Shown here in pieces: positions 14,174 through 21,557 of a DNA stretch of 21,557 bases (positions within the stretch are counted from its first letter, which is position 1; each line of letters starts with the position of its first letter). The position numbers were made by a program, and so were the translations under genes. The DNA comes from Bacillota bacterium (GTDB lineage: Bacteria; Bacillota_A; Clostridia; DSM-8532), in contig JAFADM010000349.1 in NCBI GenBank assembly GCA_023424865.1, positions 1 to 21,557 of the forward strand. Reading direction: 5' to 3'. A model generated the notes under the pieces. That model had not been told where the DNA came from and searched no databases. It was given only the letters and a program-made list of their open reading frames with translations.

Positions 14174-14944
14174 TTGTTAACGCAGACTGACAGTAAAACC
14201 ATGGCCTATGTTAATTTATTTGCCGTACTTGGAACCTTGGAAAACCTGTGCGAGCTGGTACCGGAAGCAAAAGCCCTTATTAAGGACACCCCTCCCATTT
14301 CCATCGGATTTGCCGTTAAAAATGGACCTTCGGCAACCCTGCGTTTTGAAAACGGCAGCTGCCGTATGGTTGAGGGATGTTCCTCCTGCACCATTAAGCT
14401 TCCCTTTTCGTCCTGTGAAAAATTTAACGGCTTAATCGACGGTACAGTTACACCCATTCCTTCCAAAGGCTTTACAAAAATCAAGTTTCTTCTCAACACC
14501 TTCACCCGGCTGACCACTCTGCTTTCAAGCTATTTAAAGCCATCAAAGGAGGATCTTGAGCACGAAGCTTTCCGCAGCATCAGCACAAAGCTTACCTTGT
14601 ACACCGCCGCTGCCGCCGCTTCCCAGATAGGGAACCACGACCGGAGCGGAAGCTTCAGCGCAGGGCATATTCCGGATGGCGATATTGCTTTCAACGTTGA
14701 GGGTGTCATGGGAATTACCATAAAAGTAAAGGGACACCGTATGACCACCGTAAAACAGCCCTGCAAAAACCCCAGAGCATCCATGACCTTTGGCAGCCTG
14801 GACACCGCAGGTAAAATACTGAACGGTGAGGTCAGCTCCATTGCCTGTATGTGCAATGGAAGCATTGCCATGACCGGCATGCTGAACATGCTTGATAATC
14901 TGAACCGGATATTGGACCGCGTGGGCCAGTATTTGAGCGTGTAA
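14174..14944 (+). CDS. SCP2 sterol-carrier-like lipid-binding protein
   Basis: A 256-residue protein with an SCP2-like fold pattern: an early hydrophobic helix region, a beta strand set around LRFENGSCRMVEG, the segment FNGLIDGTVTPIPSKGFTKIKF, and a C-terminal PRASMTFGSLDTAGKILNGE followed by CNGSIAMTGMLNMLDNLNRI. SCP2 domains bind lipids or other hydrophobic ligands; no catalytic residues are expected. A TTG start at 14174 is chosen because GGAGG (14161-14165) lies 8 nt before it; the next ATG is nine codons further in and has no ribosome binding site. The gene is 12 nt from the class III aminotransferase and surely co-transcribed with it. The ligand is unknown. Confidence 0.78.
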   Translation: MLTQTDSKTMAYVNLFAVLGTLENLCELVPEAKALIKDTPPISIGFAVKNGPSATLRFENGSCRMVEGCSSCTIKLPFSSCEKFNGLIDGTVTPIPSKGFTKIKFLLNTFTRLTTLLSSYLKPSKEDLEHEAFRSISTKLTLYTAAAAASQIGNHDRSGSFSAGHIPDGDIAFNVEGVMGITIKVKGHRMTTVKQPCKNPRASMTFGSLDTAGKILNGEVSSIACMCNGSIAMTGMLNMLDNLNRILDRVGQYLSV

Positions 14945-14956
14945 GGGGGCTAAATT

Positions 14957-16207
14957 ATGAAATATCCTGTTAATCAGTATCCCAACAGTCAAAAACAATT
15001 TGAACGGGCCTTCAAGGTTATTCCGTCGGGTATTTATGGCCACCAGGGCCCCTCCGAGGGATGCTATGTTCCCACAACCGCCTGGCCGTTTTTCTCTTCC
15101 AGAGCGGAAGGCTCCCATTTCTGGGATGTGGACGGAAATGACTACATAGACTATATGTGCGCCTACGGCCCCAATATACTGGGCTACAACGACCCGGAGG
15201 TGGATGCGGCAGCCCAGGCCCAGTACAAAAAGGAAAATTGTGTCACCATTCCCTCCACCATTATGATCGATTTTGCAGAGCTTCTGGTTGACACGGTGGC
15301 CAGCGCCGACTGGGCCTTTTTTGCCAAGAACGGAAACGATGTTACTTCCCTTGCTGTCATAACGGCAAGAGCTGCAACCCGGCGTAAAAAAATTGTATTC
15401 TTTAACGGCTTTTACCACGGCGTATCACCCTGGACACAAAAGCTGGACTATCCCGGCATTTTGGAAGAAGAGGTGGCCAATAACCTTTATACCGATTTTA
15501 ATAATTATCCTATGCTGGAAGCGCTCTTTAACAAGTACAAGGGGGAAATTGCGGGGATAATTGCCCAGCCACTTTTGCAGTGCAATTTTAAAGATAATAT
15601 TATTCCTGATCCCACTTACTGGCCCAAGGTACGTAAATTGTGCGACGACCACGGTGTGGTTTTAATCATTGACGATGTCCGGGCAGGCTTCCGGCTGGAT
15701 CTGGCGGGCTCAGACCACTATTTTGGTATCAAAGCTGATCTCATCTGCTTCTGCAAAGCCCTGGCAAACGGTTACAATGTATCTGCTCTTTGCGGGAAAG
15801 AATCCCTCAAGGATGTGGTCAGCAGCCTCACTTACACAGGAAGCTACTGGATGAGTGCAGTACCCTTTGCTGCGGGTATTGCTACCTTAAACAAGCTGAA
15901 GACCATTGACGGCCCCAAACTTTTTGACGATTTAGGCAAGTCCCTTCTTAAAGGCTTAACCGAGGCAGCCGCTCTGAACGGCTTTCATCTGGCAGCCTCC
16001 GGCGCGCCTTCCCTGTTCTATTTAAGGCTTTCCGACGACGATTCCCTTATGCTTCATCAAAAGTGGATTGCCGAATGCGTTAAGCGAGGTGTTTTTCTTA
16101 CCTCCCACCACAATCATTTCATTAACGCGGCCCTCTCGGAGGAGGATATCAAAAAAACCATCGACATTGCCGAGGATGCCTTCCATGCCGTAAAAAAGCA
16201 GCTTTAG
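14957..16207 (+). CDS. Class III PLP-dependent aminotransferase (glutamate-1-semialdehyde aminomutase-like)
   Basis: A 416-residue fold-type I aminotransferase of class III. Features are the N-terminal YMCAYGPNILGYNDPEV segment, the phosphate-binding AKNGNDVTSLAVITARA region, the YHG motif, DDVRAGFR with the PLP-ring Asp, and the Schiff-base lysine Lys267 in CKALANG. It resembles glutamate-1-semialdehyde 2,1-aminomutases and related amino-group shuttling enzymes. No other tetrapyrrole gene is nearby, so a role in heme synthesis is not supported. The ribosome binding site is AAGGGGG. It follows the SCP2-like gene by 12 nt, which suggests that the amine donor, acceptor or product is hydrophobic or carrier-bound; this is inference. 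Confidence 0.88.
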   Translation: MKYPVNQYPNSQKQFERAFKVIPSGIYGHQGPSEGCYVPTTAWPFFSSRAEGSHFWDVDGNDYIDYMCAYGPNILGYNDPEVDAAAQAQYKKENCVTIPSTIMIDFAELLVDTVASADWAFFAKNGNDVTSLAVITARAATRRKKIVFFNGFYHGVSPWTQKLDYPGILEEEVANNLYTDFNNYPMLEALFNKYKGEIAGIIAQPLLQCNFKDNIIPDPTYWPKVRKLCDDHGVVLIIDDVRAGFRLDLAGSDHYFGIKADLICFCKALANGYNVSALCGKESLKDVVSSLTYTGSYWMSAVPFAAGIATLNKLKTIDGPKLFDDLGKSLLKGLTEAAALNGFHLAASGAPSLFYLRLSDDDSLMLHQKWIAECVKRGVFLTSHHNHFINAALSEEDIKKTIDIAEDAFHAVKKQL

Positions 16208-16309
16208 GCCTCTTTAAGCAGTTGAAAGCAGCTTTAGGGAATTTTAAATATATATAATATTTGCAAACAATTTCAGGCCGCTTTTAACTATTTCAAGACA
16301 TGTGTACCG

Positions 16310-16347
16310 TGTACCCTCCCGAGCCCCCAACGTCTCGGGAGGGTACA
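16310..16347 (+). terminator. Shared terminator between the aminotransferase and HelD genes
   Basis: A perfect 14-bp inverted repeat: TGTACCCTCCCGAG (16310-16323) and CTCGGGAGGGTACA (16334-16347), with a 10-nt loop. It is followed by TTT on the plus strand. It lies between convergent genes and probably ends both transcripts, although the T run is short. Confidence 0.75.
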
Positions 16348-16396
16348 TTTATAAAGCCGCACCGCTTATTTAAGCAAGGCGACAGGCTCTTATCAC

Positions 16397-18643
16397 TTAC
16401 CCTTGTCTGGTATAAAGGCTTTCATCCATCCCTGATACCAGATGGGACATTTTATCAAAATAATACAGGTACAGCTCATGCAGGGCCCTTGTGCATACCG
16501 TGTATAAAAGCCTTCGGTCCTCTTCGCCAGGATAGTCCGCGTCCTCAACAGAGCAGACTAAAACCGCGTCAAACTCAAGCCCCTTGGCAAGATAGGAAGG
16601 GATGATCATCACATCGCCCTGGTAAGCCTCATTCCGATTGGAAACAAGCCCAACCTCCGCAACCGGAGGAAGGGTCTTATACAGGGCTTCGCATTGGCGG
16701 GCTGTTTTGCAAATAATGGCGATAAGCTTATGCTTCTTATCCTTCAGGGCCTTTATATCCTGGGCCAATCTCCCGCATAGATTCTGTTCCTCGATCTTCA
16801 CCATTTTGGGCTTGCTGCCATGCCGGTTAAGCTGCTCGGTATTTCCGCTGGACTTAAGCAGCTCCCTGCAGAAGTCGGCAATTTCCTTGCTCGAACGGTA
16901 GCTTTTGGTTAAAGAAAGGCTTTTGGCTCCGTTCTGGCTGAAAATAGCCCCAATAGCCTCAAAGCCTCCTATATTCATATAACCGTTAACAGACTGGTTT
17001 ATATCTCCCAGAATGGTCATATTGCAGTGTTCAAAGGCCTTCTTGAAGATTTCATACTGAAGGGGCGTATAATCCTGAGCTTCGTCAATTATGACATGCT
17101 TTACGGCCCGGGTATCACCGGCTGAATCCAGCGCGGCCTTAAGATAAAGGAGGGGCGCCGTATCCTCATAATTAATTAAGCCCGAATCCAGCTCTGCCAG
17201 GGTATGGGCTGCAAAGTCGGCAAGCTTTTCGGCTTCCTCGCCATCGGTAGCCCGGGCAAAGGCAGCAAGCCCCTGACAGAATTTTCTATACACTTTAAGG
17301 ATATCAAAAGAGGTCATGGCAAGCACATTGTTTTTAATGTTCCGATAGTCTGCTTTGGCACTTTGGTCTGCCGCCAGCTTCTCTTCTTCCTCCAAATGCT
17401 CATTTTTCCACAATTCCTCCGAGCGTTTCTCTTCCGCCTGCTCAAGAAGGTAAAGGACCCTCTGATTAAGCTTTTCCAAACGCTTCACATAAGGCAGCCG
17501 GTTAAAGTCATTCTTTATGAGCTGTCTTATTTCCTCCGCGGAAATAAGCGGCATACCACAGTAGGAAATATCCTCAAAATCTATTCCCATACCATTTTCA
17601 AGGTAGCGGACATAGTTTTGCAAACCAGCCGAAAAACCTCCGGACGCCTTGTAACGGATGGAATCGAGCCGCGTTTTATCCCCATAGCCACTCAAAACAT
17701 ATTCCATTTGCTGATTCATGGTTTCAATGATGAGTCCCGTTTTCACAGTATTACTAAAGAAGTCGGCAAAGGTGCTTCTTTGAATGTTTTCCTCTCCCAG
17801 CTCCGGCAAAACGCTGGAAATATAGTCTTCGAACACATGGTTGGGCGAAAAAATCAATATGTTCTCCGACTTGATTTTGTTTCGGTATTTATACAGAAGG
17901 TAGGCTGCACGGTGAAGAGCAATGGAGGTTTTTCCGCTTCCGGCAGGGCCTTCCACAATCACTATTCGGTCCTCGCTGTTTCGGATAACGGTATTTTGCT
18001 CTCTCTGGATACTGGTGACAATGGTTTTCATTCGGGTGTCCGTGCTTTTTCCCAGTATTTCACGCAGCATTTCATCGTTAATGCTTAAGCTGCTGTCAAA
18101 AAGGTATTCAATACGGCCGTTTTCAATTTTATACTGCCTTTTAAGGAGCATTTGCCCTTTTATGGTGCCAGCCGGGCAATTATAGCTGCAGGGACCTGTC
18201 TCATGGTCGTAGAACATACCGGATATGGGTGCTCTCCAATCGTAAACAAGTATTTCCAGAGTGTCCTCAACACTCAGGTTATAGATGCCAATATAGATTT
18301 TGGAAGCATGGCTTTCACCCTCTTCAATAAAGTCGATTCTTCCGAAATAAGGAGTTGGATACATTCTTTCAAGCTTGGCAACCTTATCGTGAGAAACCTT
18401 AAAGTTCCTGGCCTGACTGGCTATTGCCGATTGATACTGCCAAATTTGTGCGGCATCCTCCAGATCGTTAAGACTGGTGGAGGTACATTTAACGTCCTCC
18501 CACATTTCCTTTTGGATTTTTAAGGCTTCGTCTCTGTAATTAACGGCAGCATTTTTACCAAGGCCCAGCTGCAGCTTAATCTCTTTTACAACCCTGTCCA
18601 AATAAGCGTTTTCAAAGTCCCAGGTTTCCTTGTCCGTAATCAT
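16397..18643 (-). CDS. helD: RNA polymerase recycling helicase-like protein HelD
   Basis: A 748-residue UvrD/Rep superfamily 1 protein of the HelD type, which removes stalled or idle RNA polymerase from DNA using ATP. The N-terminal arm is followed by the Walker A motif GPAGSGKTS (about residues 232-240), the IDEAQDYTPLQ Walker B motif (about 518), GDINQSVNG, LTKSYRSSKEI, and a C-terminal KGLEFDAVLV motif with LLYTVCTRALHELYL. The insertion between the ATPase halves (about 285-435) is charged and helical as in HelD. ATG at 18643 has GGAGGAGGA upstream; the longer in-frame start 13 codons before was rejected. It is convergent with the aminotransferase gene and shares a terminator with it. Confidence 0.9.
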   Translation of the reverse strand: MITDKETWDFENAYLDRVVKEIKLQLGLGKNAAVNYRDEALKIQKEMWEDVKCTSTSLNDLEDAAQIWQYQSAIASQARNFKVSHDKVAKLERMYPTPYFGRIDFIEEGESHASKIYIGIYNLSVEDTLEILVYDWRAPISGMFYDHETGPCSYNCPAGTIKGQMLLKRQYKIENGRIEYLFDSSLSINDEMLREILGKSTDTRMKTIVTSIQREQNTVIRNSEDRIVIVEGPAGSGKTSIALHRAAYLLYKYRNKIKSENILIFSPNHVFEDYISSVLPELGEENIQRSTFADFFSNTVKTGLIIETMNQQMEYVLSGYGDKTRLDSIRYKASGGFSAGLQNYVRYLENGMGIDFEDISYCGMPLISAEEIRQLIKNDFNRLPYVKRLEKLNQRVLYLLEQAEEKRSEELWKNEHLEEEEKLAADQSAKADYRNIKNNVLAMTSFDILKVYRKFCQGLAAFARATDGEEAEKLADFAAHTLAELDSGLINYEDTAPLLYLKAALDSAGDTRAVKHVIIDEAQDYTPLQYEIFKKAFEHCNMTILGDINQSVNGYMNIGGFEAIGAIFSQNGAKSLSLTKSYRSSKEIADFCRELLKSSGNTEQLNRHGSKPKMVKIEEQNLCGRLAQDIKALKDKKHKLIAIICKTARQCEALYKTLPPVAEVGLVSNRNEAYQGDVMIIPSYLAKGLEFDAVLVCSVEDADYPGEEDRRLLYTVCTRALHELYLYYFDKMSHLVSGMDESLYTRQG

Positions 18644-18692
18644 CGGCGCTCCTCCTCCAACTTTCCTTTGCCAAACAGGCAAAAGGCATGTA

Positions 18693-18734
18693 AACGAACC
18701 GAAGTGCAGCTGGCTGCAAATGCTTCGGTTCGTT
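18693..18734. terminator. Long inverted repeat between the oxidoreductase and HelD genes
   Basis: AACGAACCGAAG (18693-18704) and CTTCGGTTCGTT (18723-18734) match perfectly over 12 bp, and the loop holds a second small dyad, TGCAGCTGGCTGCA. It may terminate transcripts from the oxidoreductase gene on the minus strand. The T run is poor, and the right arm sits at the predicted transcription start of helD, so it could instead be an operator. Confidence 0.5.
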
Positions 18735-18735
18735 C

Positions 18736-18764
18736 ATTATAAGCGTATGGCGGGCAAATAATAA
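18736..18764 (-). promoter_or_regulatory. Predicted promoter of helD
   Basis: On the minus strand a perfect TATAAT (18741-18736) is preceded by TTATTA (18764-18759) at 17-nt spacing. The -35 match is weak. Transcription would start near 18729, inside the right arm of the inverted repeat. Confidence 0.4.
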
Positions 18765-18866
18765 GTCTATATTTAATTATTTTAAAATGGTATAATTAAA
18801 GTAGAGGAACTCAACATAGGCCTCATGGATCTGAAAGGCACGTCTGCAGTGCCGGTGCAACCTTCA

Positions 18867-19856
18867 TCATTCTCTCCTGTCTGCGGGGAAAACCAGCCCG
18901 CTTTTATTTCGGGCAATATTTTGAATTTCACACACAGTAAGGCTGTGGTCCAGCATGGTATAGCACTTTTTTAAATCCTTACTTTCAATGGCATTACTAA
19001 ATTCAATAAATTCGTTGACCATGCGGTGTTCATAATCATTGACATTGATAAAGGCTTCCTCTTTGCCGTTAAGCAATATTTGAAACCCCTGGCAGACATT
19101 GGTTGCAGTAGCCTGACAAATGCAGCCCTTATCCCCCTGGATGGTATTTGCGATGGGTGCCCTGCAGTCTTTTGCGCCCACACAAACACATTTAAACGTG
19201 CCATAATCCAGAATAAGGATGCCGGAGGTATCTATCTGCCGCTCCATATTGGGGTAGTATTCAACATTCACGGGCTTTCCGAACAGGCCGACAGTATAAT
19301 GGATATTGTAAATATTCAGGTCCATTAATGCCCCTCCGGAAAATTCAGGGTCAAAGGCGGGCAGAACCTCGCCCCTTCTGAACCGGTCATACCTGCTGGA
19401 GTATTGAGAATAATTGCATTGGACGATCTTTATATTTCCCAGCTCCGGGAGAAGCTCCTTTATTTTTTTATAATTGGGCAGGTATTGGGTGGTTATTGCC
19501 TCAAACAAAAGCAGCTCCCTGCTTCTGGCTAACTCATTTAGTATTAAAGCTTCCTTGTAGGTGGAGGTCATGGGTTTTTCAAGAATAACATTTTTGTCGG
19601 CCTCCAGGGCCTTTCGGGCATAGTCAAAATGGAGGCTGTTGGGCAGGGCAATGTATACCGTGTCGGCTTCACTTTGTAAAAGGGCCTCATAATCAAAAAA
19701 GATATTTTTTATTTTGTGTTTTGCTTTTAACTCTTTTAATTTTTCTTCACTGGCTTTTCTGCCGTAAAGAGCGTTTAACTCCACATTCTTCAGATAGGGC
19801 CATATATTAAAAAACTCACTCACAATCATTCCTGAGCCGACAACAGCCAATTTCAT
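18867..19856 (-). CDS. Gfo/Idh/MocA-family NAD(P)-dependent oxidoreductase
   Basis: A 329-residue two-domain oxidoreductase. The N-terminal Rossmann fold begins KLAVVGSGMIVSEF and carries the family EKPMTST motif (about residue 93). The C-terminal alpha/beta domain contains GGALMDLNIYNIHYTVGLFG, where the Asp/His active-site pair is expected. Such enzymes oxidise or reduce sugars, inositols or related cyclic compounds; the substrate cannot be read here. The ATG at 19856 (not the TTG one codon before) has an AGGAGGGG ribosome binding site. It lies 20 nt after the alarmone synthetase gene and is probably co-transcribed with it. Confidence 0.88.
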   Translation of the reverse strand: MKLAVVGSGMIVSEFFNIWPYLKNVELNALYGRKASEEKLKELKAKHKIKNIFFDYEALLQSEADTVYIALPNSLHFDYARKALEADKNVILEKPMTSTYKEALILNELARSRELLLFEAITTQYLPNYKKIKELLPELGNIKIVQCNYSQYSSRYDRFRRGEVLPAFDPEFSGGALMDLNIYNIHYTVGLFGKPVNVEYYPNMERQIDTSGILILDYGTFKCVCVGAKDCRAPIANTIQGDKGCICQATATNVCQGFQILLNGKEEAFINVNDYEHRMVNEFIEFSNAIESKDLKKCYTMLDHSLTVCEIQNIARNKSGLVFPADRRE

Positions 19857-19876
19857 CAAGGTCCCCCCTCCTTAAA

Positions 19877-20566
19877 TTACTCCGAATAGATTTTATTAAA
19901 TATCTCCTGCATTTTTTGGTCGATGGCAGAAATACTTAAAGCACAATCCGTTAATTCATTCTGGAGATTTTCCTTAAGTATGGTGTCTGACTTATAGCGC
20001 AGCTGGTGCTCCAGGCTGGCCCAGAAATCCATGGCAATGGTTCGTATTTGAATTTCAACCGCAGTTCGCTGTGTCTCTTCTGCCAGAAAAACCGGGATGG
20101 AAACAACCAGGTGCAAGCTCCTGTAACCATTTGCCTTTGGATTTTCAATATAATCGGTCCTTTTCAGGAGCATGACATCATCCTGCTTCAAAAGAAGATT
20201 GGCAATGGTATAAATATCGCTGATATAGTGGCAGATAACACGAATACCCGCAATATCGGTGATGTTTTTCATGGCTGAATCGACACTCAAATCAAGATTT
20301 TTGCGTTTCAGTTTTTCAAAAATACTCTGTGGCTGCTTTAAACGGCATTCCATATGATGTATGGGGTTGCGATCGTGTTTTGTCAGAAATTCATCATCCA
20401 GTATTTCCAGCTTTGTGCTGATTTCCTTCATTGCGGCATTGTAAATTTGCCGCATATGAATCATATCCTTAAACATCCCCACAACCTCATCCGGCTGCAA
20501 ACCGCTAACCAGGAAATCCAGTTTCATATTATCAAAATTAAATTTATGCCTTCGTTCCAATATCAT
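19877..20566 (-). CDS. Small alarmone synthetase (RelQ/YjbM-type GTP pyrophosphokinase)
   Basis: A 229-residue protein with a single RelA/SpoT synthetase domain and no hydrolase or regulatory domains, the size of RelQ-type enzymes that make (p)ppGpp from ATP and GTP or GDP. Motifs include ITDIAGIRVICHY with Asp104, the substrate-binding YIENPKANGYRSLH (139-152), EIQIRT (171-176) and FWASLEHQLRYK. It has a GAGAAGG ribosome binding site. Copy C of the repeated element lies upstream in the same orientation, ending about 70 nt before the start codon. The downstream Gfo/Idh oxidoreductase is only 20 nt away, an unusual partner for an alarmone enzyme. Confidence 0.92.
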   Translation of the reverse strand: MILERRHKFNFDNMKLDFLVSGLQPDEVVGMFKDMIHMRQIYNAAMKEISTKLEILDDEFLTKHDRNPIHHMECRLKQPQSIFEKLKRKNLDLSVDSAMKNITDIAGIRVICHYISDIYTIANLLLKQDDVMLLKRTDYIENPKANGYRSLHLVVSIPVFLAEETQRTAVEIQIRTIAMDFWASLEHQLRYKSDTILKENLQNELTDCALSISAIDQKMQEIFNKIYSE

Positions 20567-20635
20567 AAATTACCTTCTCTCTTTTAGTTAATAATTTGCT
20601 TATTTATCCAACTAACTGATATTTCTTGTTTCCTA

Positions 20636-20815
20636 AACGAGCTATGCCCGCAACTCAATACTCAAATTAACCGAAAGGATAACTTGTTTTTTTATTGGCT
20701 TTTCTTAGCTATAAGGTACTGAATATTTGTGACTATCTGTCCCTACATTTACTAATACCACTTATAGGCGCTTAATTCTTCACTATTTCATGGAAATAAG
20801 CCGTATCACCTTAAA
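20636..20815 (-). repeat. Copy C (long, divergent) of the repeated structured element
   Basis: Read on the minus strand: stem GGCTTA (20802-20797) with TAAGCGCC (20774-20767) enclosing TTCCATGAAATA (20795-20784), then CAGTACCTTATAGCTAAG (ggtact at 20715-20720 on the plus strand), a variable hairpin with weak AGCC/GGTT arms, GAGTTGCGGGC, loop ATA, GCTCGT (20642-20637). The two changes in the last stem keep G-U pairing. It lies in the leader of the alarmone synthetase gene. Confidence 0.6.
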
Positions 20816-20851
20816 ATCAGCTGTATTTTCTTCCTCAACATTCTAAATGCC

Positions 20852-20871
20852 CTTGTTGTCTAATCAACAAG
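20852..20871 (-). terminator. Hairpin directly after the CPBP gene stop
   Basis: CTTGTTG (20852-20858) and CAACAAG (20865-20871) pair perfectly around a 6-nt loop, adjacent to the stop codon at 20872-20874. No T run follows on the minus strand, so termination would be weak. Confidence 0.35.
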
Positions 20872-21557
20872 TCACCTGTCCTGTTCCGCCCCTTCCGGGA
20901 TTCCCTTATCTCCCGGGCGTCTGTCCGATGCCATTTTACGGGCCATCCTGCGGCTTAAAAGGATACCATGTCCAATTACCATTATGCTGCATACCATAGC
21001 CATTACCTCAGCGGACTGATCACTGGCTGTCAGAAGGTCAAAGCCTCCGTGCCAGAGCAAGACGGGAAGGACGCTGAACCGGCTTCCCTCACATAGCCAC
21101 GCCAGCAGCACCGAGCCATAGGCCAGGCTTACACACCAGCCAACGATGCCAGGGCCCATCTGCATATAGTTCTCATTAAACCAGAAGGCGGGAAGATGCC
21201 ACAGCATCCACACCCCTGCCACAATTAAGGCACTGTTTAACAGGGAAAAGCGCTTATACAGCTCCGGAAGCAGAAATCCCCGCCATCCGGATTCTTCTCC
21301 CAAACCAAAGGTAAGCATCCAAATAAGCGCTGTGCTTAACAAATTCATTCCGGGCAGCTTTTCGGTCAAACCAAACCGGTTCCAGTCGGGCCACATTCCG
21401 GTAAACAGGCGATGAGCAATCACACTGACAATACCATACAGCAACGGCAACCCCACTGCGATACCCAGCCAGCGCCTGGCAAAATGAATGGAATAGGTTC
21501 TTTTTGCCCATTGAACCAGTTCCCCCCAACCGCCTGTAAAGGCTATTGCCCCAGCAG
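20872..21557 (-). CDS. CPBP-family intramembrane metalloprotease (5' end outside the window)
   Basis: The frame is open to the window edge (at least 227 codons), so the true start lies beyond 21557; a GTG at 21456 would give only 194 residues and has no ribosome binding site. The edge sequence reads AFTGGWGELVQWAKR, which fits the usual start of this family's first loop. Several hydrophobic segments follow. The family motifs are present: EESGWRGFLLPEL (motif 1, EExxxR), WHLPAFWF (motif 2) and LLWHGGFDLL (motif 3). CPBP (CAAX protease and bacteriocin-processing) proteins are intramembrane proteases; bacterial members often give self-immunity or process peptides. The substrate is unknown. Confidence 0.85.
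   Translation of the reverse strand, partial: AGAIAFTGGWGELVQWAKRTYSIHFARRWLGIAVGLPLLYGIVSVIAHRLFTGMWPDWNRFGLTEKLPGMNLLSTALIWMLTFGLGEESGWRGFLLPELYKRFSLLNSALIVAGVWMLWHLPAFWFNENYMQMGPGIVGWCVSLAYGSVLLAWLCEGSRFSVLPVLLWHGGFDLLTASDQSAEVMAMVCSIMVIGHGILLSRRMARKMASDRRPGDKGIPEGAEQDR

Noticed and set aside
14543..15418. A 291-codon open frame on the minus strand
   Set aside because: It lies antisense to the SCP2 and aminotransferase genes, both with clear motifs and ribosome binding sites. Its translation has no recognisable domain and a composition typical of an antisense shadow.
17204..18088. A 294-codon open frame on the plus strand
   Set aside because: It is antisense to helD, whose helicase motifs are intact. 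The reverse translation contains no known motif and has no ribosome binding site that stands out.

Overview
The window looks like chromosomal DNA of a low-to-mid GC anaerobic Firmicute, most likely a clostridium. Supporting signs are strong AGGAGG-type ribosome binding sites, many HTH regulators, an RNA polymerase-recycling HelD, a small RelQ-type alarmone synthetase and an AraM-type glycerol-1-phosphate dehydrogenase. I cannot name a genus from the sequence. No rRNA, tRNA, CRISPR array, integrase or transposase was seen.

Layout. 1-632: a membrane-anchored DUF2318 cysteine-rich protein. 749-4983: a metal block with an HxlR regulator divergent from copA (two heavy-metal domains), an overlapping secreted or anchored protein of unknown function, and copZ, closed by a strong terminator at 5011-5060. 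5156-7514: a DeoR regulator divergent from an AraM-like dehydrogenase, with an orphan coding remnant downstream of the DeoR stop. 7488-10439 (minus): a regulator remnant, an AraC regulator fused to a GyrI-like domain and a DUF3788-like domain, and a membrane protein with a zinc ribbon. 10650-13727 (minus): GtrA, an N-acyl-D-amino-acid deacylase and another AraC regulator. 14174-16207 (plus): an SCP2-like lipid-binding protein and a class III aminotransferase, likely one transcription unit. 16397-18643 (minus): HelD. 18867-20566 (minus): an alarmone synthetase followed 20 nt later by a Gfo/Idh/MocA oxidoreductase. 20872 to the window end (minus): a truncated CPBP membrane protease.

The most unusual content is non-coding. 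One element occurs four times: two long copies (about 13975-14145 and 20636-20815), one shorter copy (1343-1440) and a 3' end at the window start (1-32). Each copy lies upstream of a gene in the same orientation. The copies share a box containing AGTACC, a variable hairpin, and a 3' hairpin GCGGGC-(3-4 nt)-GCCCGC. In one copy this hairpin is changed only to G-U-compatible bases, which suggests a structured RNA. A second, unrelated repeat of about 46 nt forms an inverted pair (699-743 and 5066-5111) that brackets the HxlR-copA-unknown-copZ block almost exactly.

The genes do not form one pathway. The clear functional units are copper export (copA, the unknown protein and copZ, possibly with DUF2318), a D-amino-acid deacylase with its AraC neighbour, the SCP2/aminotransferase pair, and the alarmone/oxidoreductase pair. 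All function assignments come from motif reading by eye. No database search was run.
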